Below are positions 32,837 to 34,053 of a stretch of DNA of 34,053 bases, piece after piece (the stretch's first letter is position 1; each line of letters starts with the position of its first letter). The position numbers and the translations under genes are program-made. Origin of the DNA: CAZBEL01 sp964628055 (GTDB taxonomy: Bacteria; Fidelibacterota; Marinisomatia; Marinisomatales; TCS56); the NCBI GenBank assembly GCA_964628055.1, contig CAZVNL010000025.1, forward strand, positions 1 through 34,053, written 5' to 3'. Under the pieces are notes generated by a model. The model ran no database searches and had not been told where the DNA came from. It worked only from the letters and a program-made list of their open reading frames with translations.

Positions 32837-33263
32837 TGAACGGACGCAAGTGTTGCTTTACGACTTCCGGGACCGGGAGGGTGGCGTGCGTCTTGTAATT
32901 ATAAGGGACAATGGTGAAGGTCGCCGTCAAGACCGGCTCCTCTTTCCCCGGGAGAAATAGGCCGTTAAAGATATCGAAGCTCTTGTGTCCCACCCGACTG
33001 ATGCGATGGCCAATATCTAAATGAACCGGATGGGTAACCTGTTTATGGTAATCCACGCGCATGGATACGAGGATCGTGCTAATGTCTATATCCCAGCGTT
33101 CTCCCATAAACCCTAAATGCTGGTAATAGTCCACCCGGGCCGACTCCAGGTAGGTGAGGTACACGGCGTGATTCACGTGCCGCAGGGCATCCATGTCCCG
33201 CCAACGCGTGGCGATGGACACCCAGAAATCGAAATCCTGGCGTGAATACATCCTTCGACTCAT
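32823..33263 (-). CDS. Hotdog-fold acyl-CoA thioesterase (4HBT family)
   Basis: The 146-residue protein has the 4-hydroxybenzoyl-CoA thioesterase signature TRWRDMDALRHVNHAVYLTY with the catalytic Asp (about residue 21) and the following helix LESARVDYYQHLGF. Family size is about 130-150 residues. It is close to the YbgC/FadM type, cytoplasmic. An alternative ATG four codons on (33251) is possible; neither has a clear Shine-Dalgarno site. It overlaps the dehydrogenase gene and is probably co-transcribed with it. Confidence 0.88.
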   Translation of the reverse strand: MSRRMYSRQDFDFWVSIATRWRDMDALRHVNHAVYLTYLESARVDYYQHLGFMGERWDIDISTILVSMRVDYHKQVTHPVHLDIGHRISRVGHKSFDIFNGLFLPGKEEPVLTATFTIVPYNYKTHATLPVPEVVKQHLRPFSDPR

Positions 33264-33457
33264 GCACTAATTTAGGTATGCTGGGAACTCAGGCTCAAAG
33301 TAAACCTGGACGTTATCTAATGATTTTCAAACAAACAGATACAGGTGAAGCTAATGAACTGCCTGCCCCATACAGCTAGACGGGTGGGGAGTATAGTATA
33401 ACAAAGTAACAGCGGGCAATTGATCGGTCAAGATTTCCCCTTGAAGCGAATATTGCG
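33264..33457. other. Non-coding upstream region of the thioesterase gene
   Basis: No gene is visible here. On the minus strand it holds a possible promoter (33390-33419) and a weak CCCCA/TGGGG inverted repeat (about 33366-33389). The 5' leader to the thioesterase ATG would be about 125 bases. Confidence 0.5.
33390..33419 (-). promoter_or_regulatory. Possible promoter of the thioesterase-dehydrogenase unit
   Basis: TTGCCC (33419-33414), 18 bases, then TATACT (33395-33390) on the minus strand. A second overlapping TATACT lies at 33400-33395. Confidence 0.4.
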
Positions 33458-33592
33458 TCAACCGTGAAAATTGGTGGCCTGATTACTAATACTTCGTTCG
33501 TCAGGCTGAGGTGCCTCTTTAAAAAGGAGCGCATAAAAACGTGCGGCAGTCCCCCGCCAGGCGGTATTGACCGCGAATAGGAGGGTGAGCAT
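33458..33592 (-). pseudogene. Possible remnant of a membrane-protein C-terminus
   Basis: An open frame of 44 codons gives a hydrophobic helix (MLTLLFAVNTAWRG) followed by a polar tail (TAARFYALLFKEAPQPDERS) and a TGA. It has no Shine-Dalgarno site, and the frame continues upstream to the transposase pseudogene. It looks like the end of a larger membrane protein cut by the insertion, but no family is recognised and it may be chance. Confidence 0.3.
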
Positions 33593-33620
33593 AACCAGAA
33601 ATGATGCCAAATAACACGAT

Positions 33621-33637
33621 TCGTCCCATCGGGACGA
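33621..33637 (-). repeat. Palindromic hairpin at the end of the IS200-type element
   Basis: TCGTCCC-atc-GGGACGA is a perfect 7-bp stem with a 3-base loop, 6 bases after the transposase stop codon. IS200/IS605 and REP-associated transposases recognise subterminal hairpins, so this may be the recognition end or a terminator. Confidence 0.5.
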
Positions 33638-33643
33638 TTGAAA

Positions 33644-34053
33644 TCATCCCCACACATACCTCTCATCATAATCGATCTCATGTTTTTTCAAAAAGGCAAC
33701 GTATTATTCATAAAACGTCTTTTTTCGATGATGTTCTTTTTGTCGTTTAATATAGGCAACCGTATCCTCAATATGCTAAATACTCACACTAAACGCCCCA
33801 TACCCTTCCTGCCACTTGAAATGTTTGTATTTTGGAAATGTATCGTGCACCCATTTTGACGAACCACCTTTGATCAATTGGATAGCTTTTACAATCGACA
33901 AAGTCGGCGGTAAAGAAATTAAAAGATGGACGTGATCTTCAACTCCACCAATAGCAAACGCTTTAATACTGTTTTTTCGGGCAATCCCTCCCATGTAGGA
34001 CCATAATCGTTCCTACAATTCGTTGATAATGATTATCTCTCTATTTATTGCTG
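33644..34053 (-). pseudogene. IS200/REP-type (Y1 HUH) transposase, pseudogene, 5' end outside the window
   Basis: One frame runs from the window edge to TGA at 33646-33644 and reads as an IS200-like transposase: ERLWSYMGGIARKN, the HUH motif DHVHLLISLP, KGGSSKWVHDTFP, FKWQEGYGAFSVSI, the catalytic tyrosine in AYIKRQKEHHRKKTF, FLKKHEIDYDERYVWG. Three nonsense codons interrupt it: TAG 34015-34013, TAG 33778-33776 and TAA 33706-33704. There is no frameshift. In relatives these positions are probably Gln, Ser and Glu, so the changes are ordinary point mutations in different codons. The element is inactive on its own, but motifs remain, so decay is fairly recent. Confidence 0.85.

Noticed and set aside
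33376..33681. A 101-codon minus-strand frame.
   Set aside because: It crosses the transposase end and the hairpin in a different frame and has no coding character; the frame of the pseudogene explains the region better.
33704..34015. Stop-codon recoding in the transposase (TAG/TAA as sense).
   Set aside because: The three stops replace residues that differ in relatives (probably Gln, Ser, Glu), and all other genes here use TAG and TAA as stops.

Overview
This window is a compact stretch of a Gram-negative-type bacterial chromosome. Every protein gene lies on the minus strand; only one tRNA (Leu) is on the plus strand. Outer-membrane style exports (a FecR/beta-barrel protein and signal peptides), a short TruB, TTG/GTG starts and weak Shine-Dalgarno sites fit a member of the FCB supergroup or a neighbouring uncultured phylum such as Marinimicrobia or Calditrichota. 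That placement is an inference from gene content, not a phylogeny. There is no phage, CRISPR array or defence island; the accessory signals sit inside or between housekeeping genes.

Layout, right to left in the direction of transcription. (1) 34053-33264: the end of an IS200-type transposase pseudogene with three nonsense codons, a hairpin, and a possible membrane-protein remnant. (2) 33263-30032: a hotdog thioesterase and an FAD/Fe-S dehydrogenase of the D-lactate dehydrogenase type. (3) 29919-27682: a FecR-domain / acidic linker / calcium-repeat / beta-barrel protein ending at a strong hairpin. (4) 27543-25699: a four-gene unit led by an unannotated SelW-like selenoprotein with an in-frame UGA, followed by three uncharacterised proteins, two of them exported. 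(5) 25510-14951: tRNA-Ala, a large (Bacillus-type, Alu-domain-containing) SRP RNA, then dnaX-ebfC-recR-pgsA-pgpA-cinA-thpR-recA-recX, a degenerate PurL-like protein, a FAH-family hydrolase and an Mth938-like protein. Protein genes in this stretch overlap or lie at most 36 bases apart, so it is probably one long operon, ending at a clear terminator. dnaX carries a slippery heptamer plus hairpin predicted to make a short gamma-like product. (6) 14951-14551: an AT-rich spacer with a plus-strand tRNA-Leu, its promoter and a long stem-loop. (7) 14448-11386: a long-chain acyl-CoA synthetase, gpsA and tRNA-Arg. (8) 11308-135: a membrane-anchored TPR protein, then the translation/RNA operon rimP-nusA-infB-rbfA-truB-ribF-rpsO-pnp, followed by ald, a MerR-type regulator and tRNA-Pro.

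Functionally the window joins translation initiation and ribosome maturation (rimP, infB, rbfA, rpsO, truB), transcription and RNA turnover (nusA, pnp), DNA replication and recombination (dnaX, ebfC, recR, recA, recX), phospholipid synthesis (gpsA, pgsA, pgpA, acyl-CoA synthetase) and protein targeting (SRP RNA).

The observations most worth following are the hidden selenoprotein and its operon (27313-27543), the PurL-derived probable pseudoenzyme beside recA/recX (16129-17880), the dnaX frameshift signal (23746-23770) and the Alu-containing SRP RNA (25135-25405).
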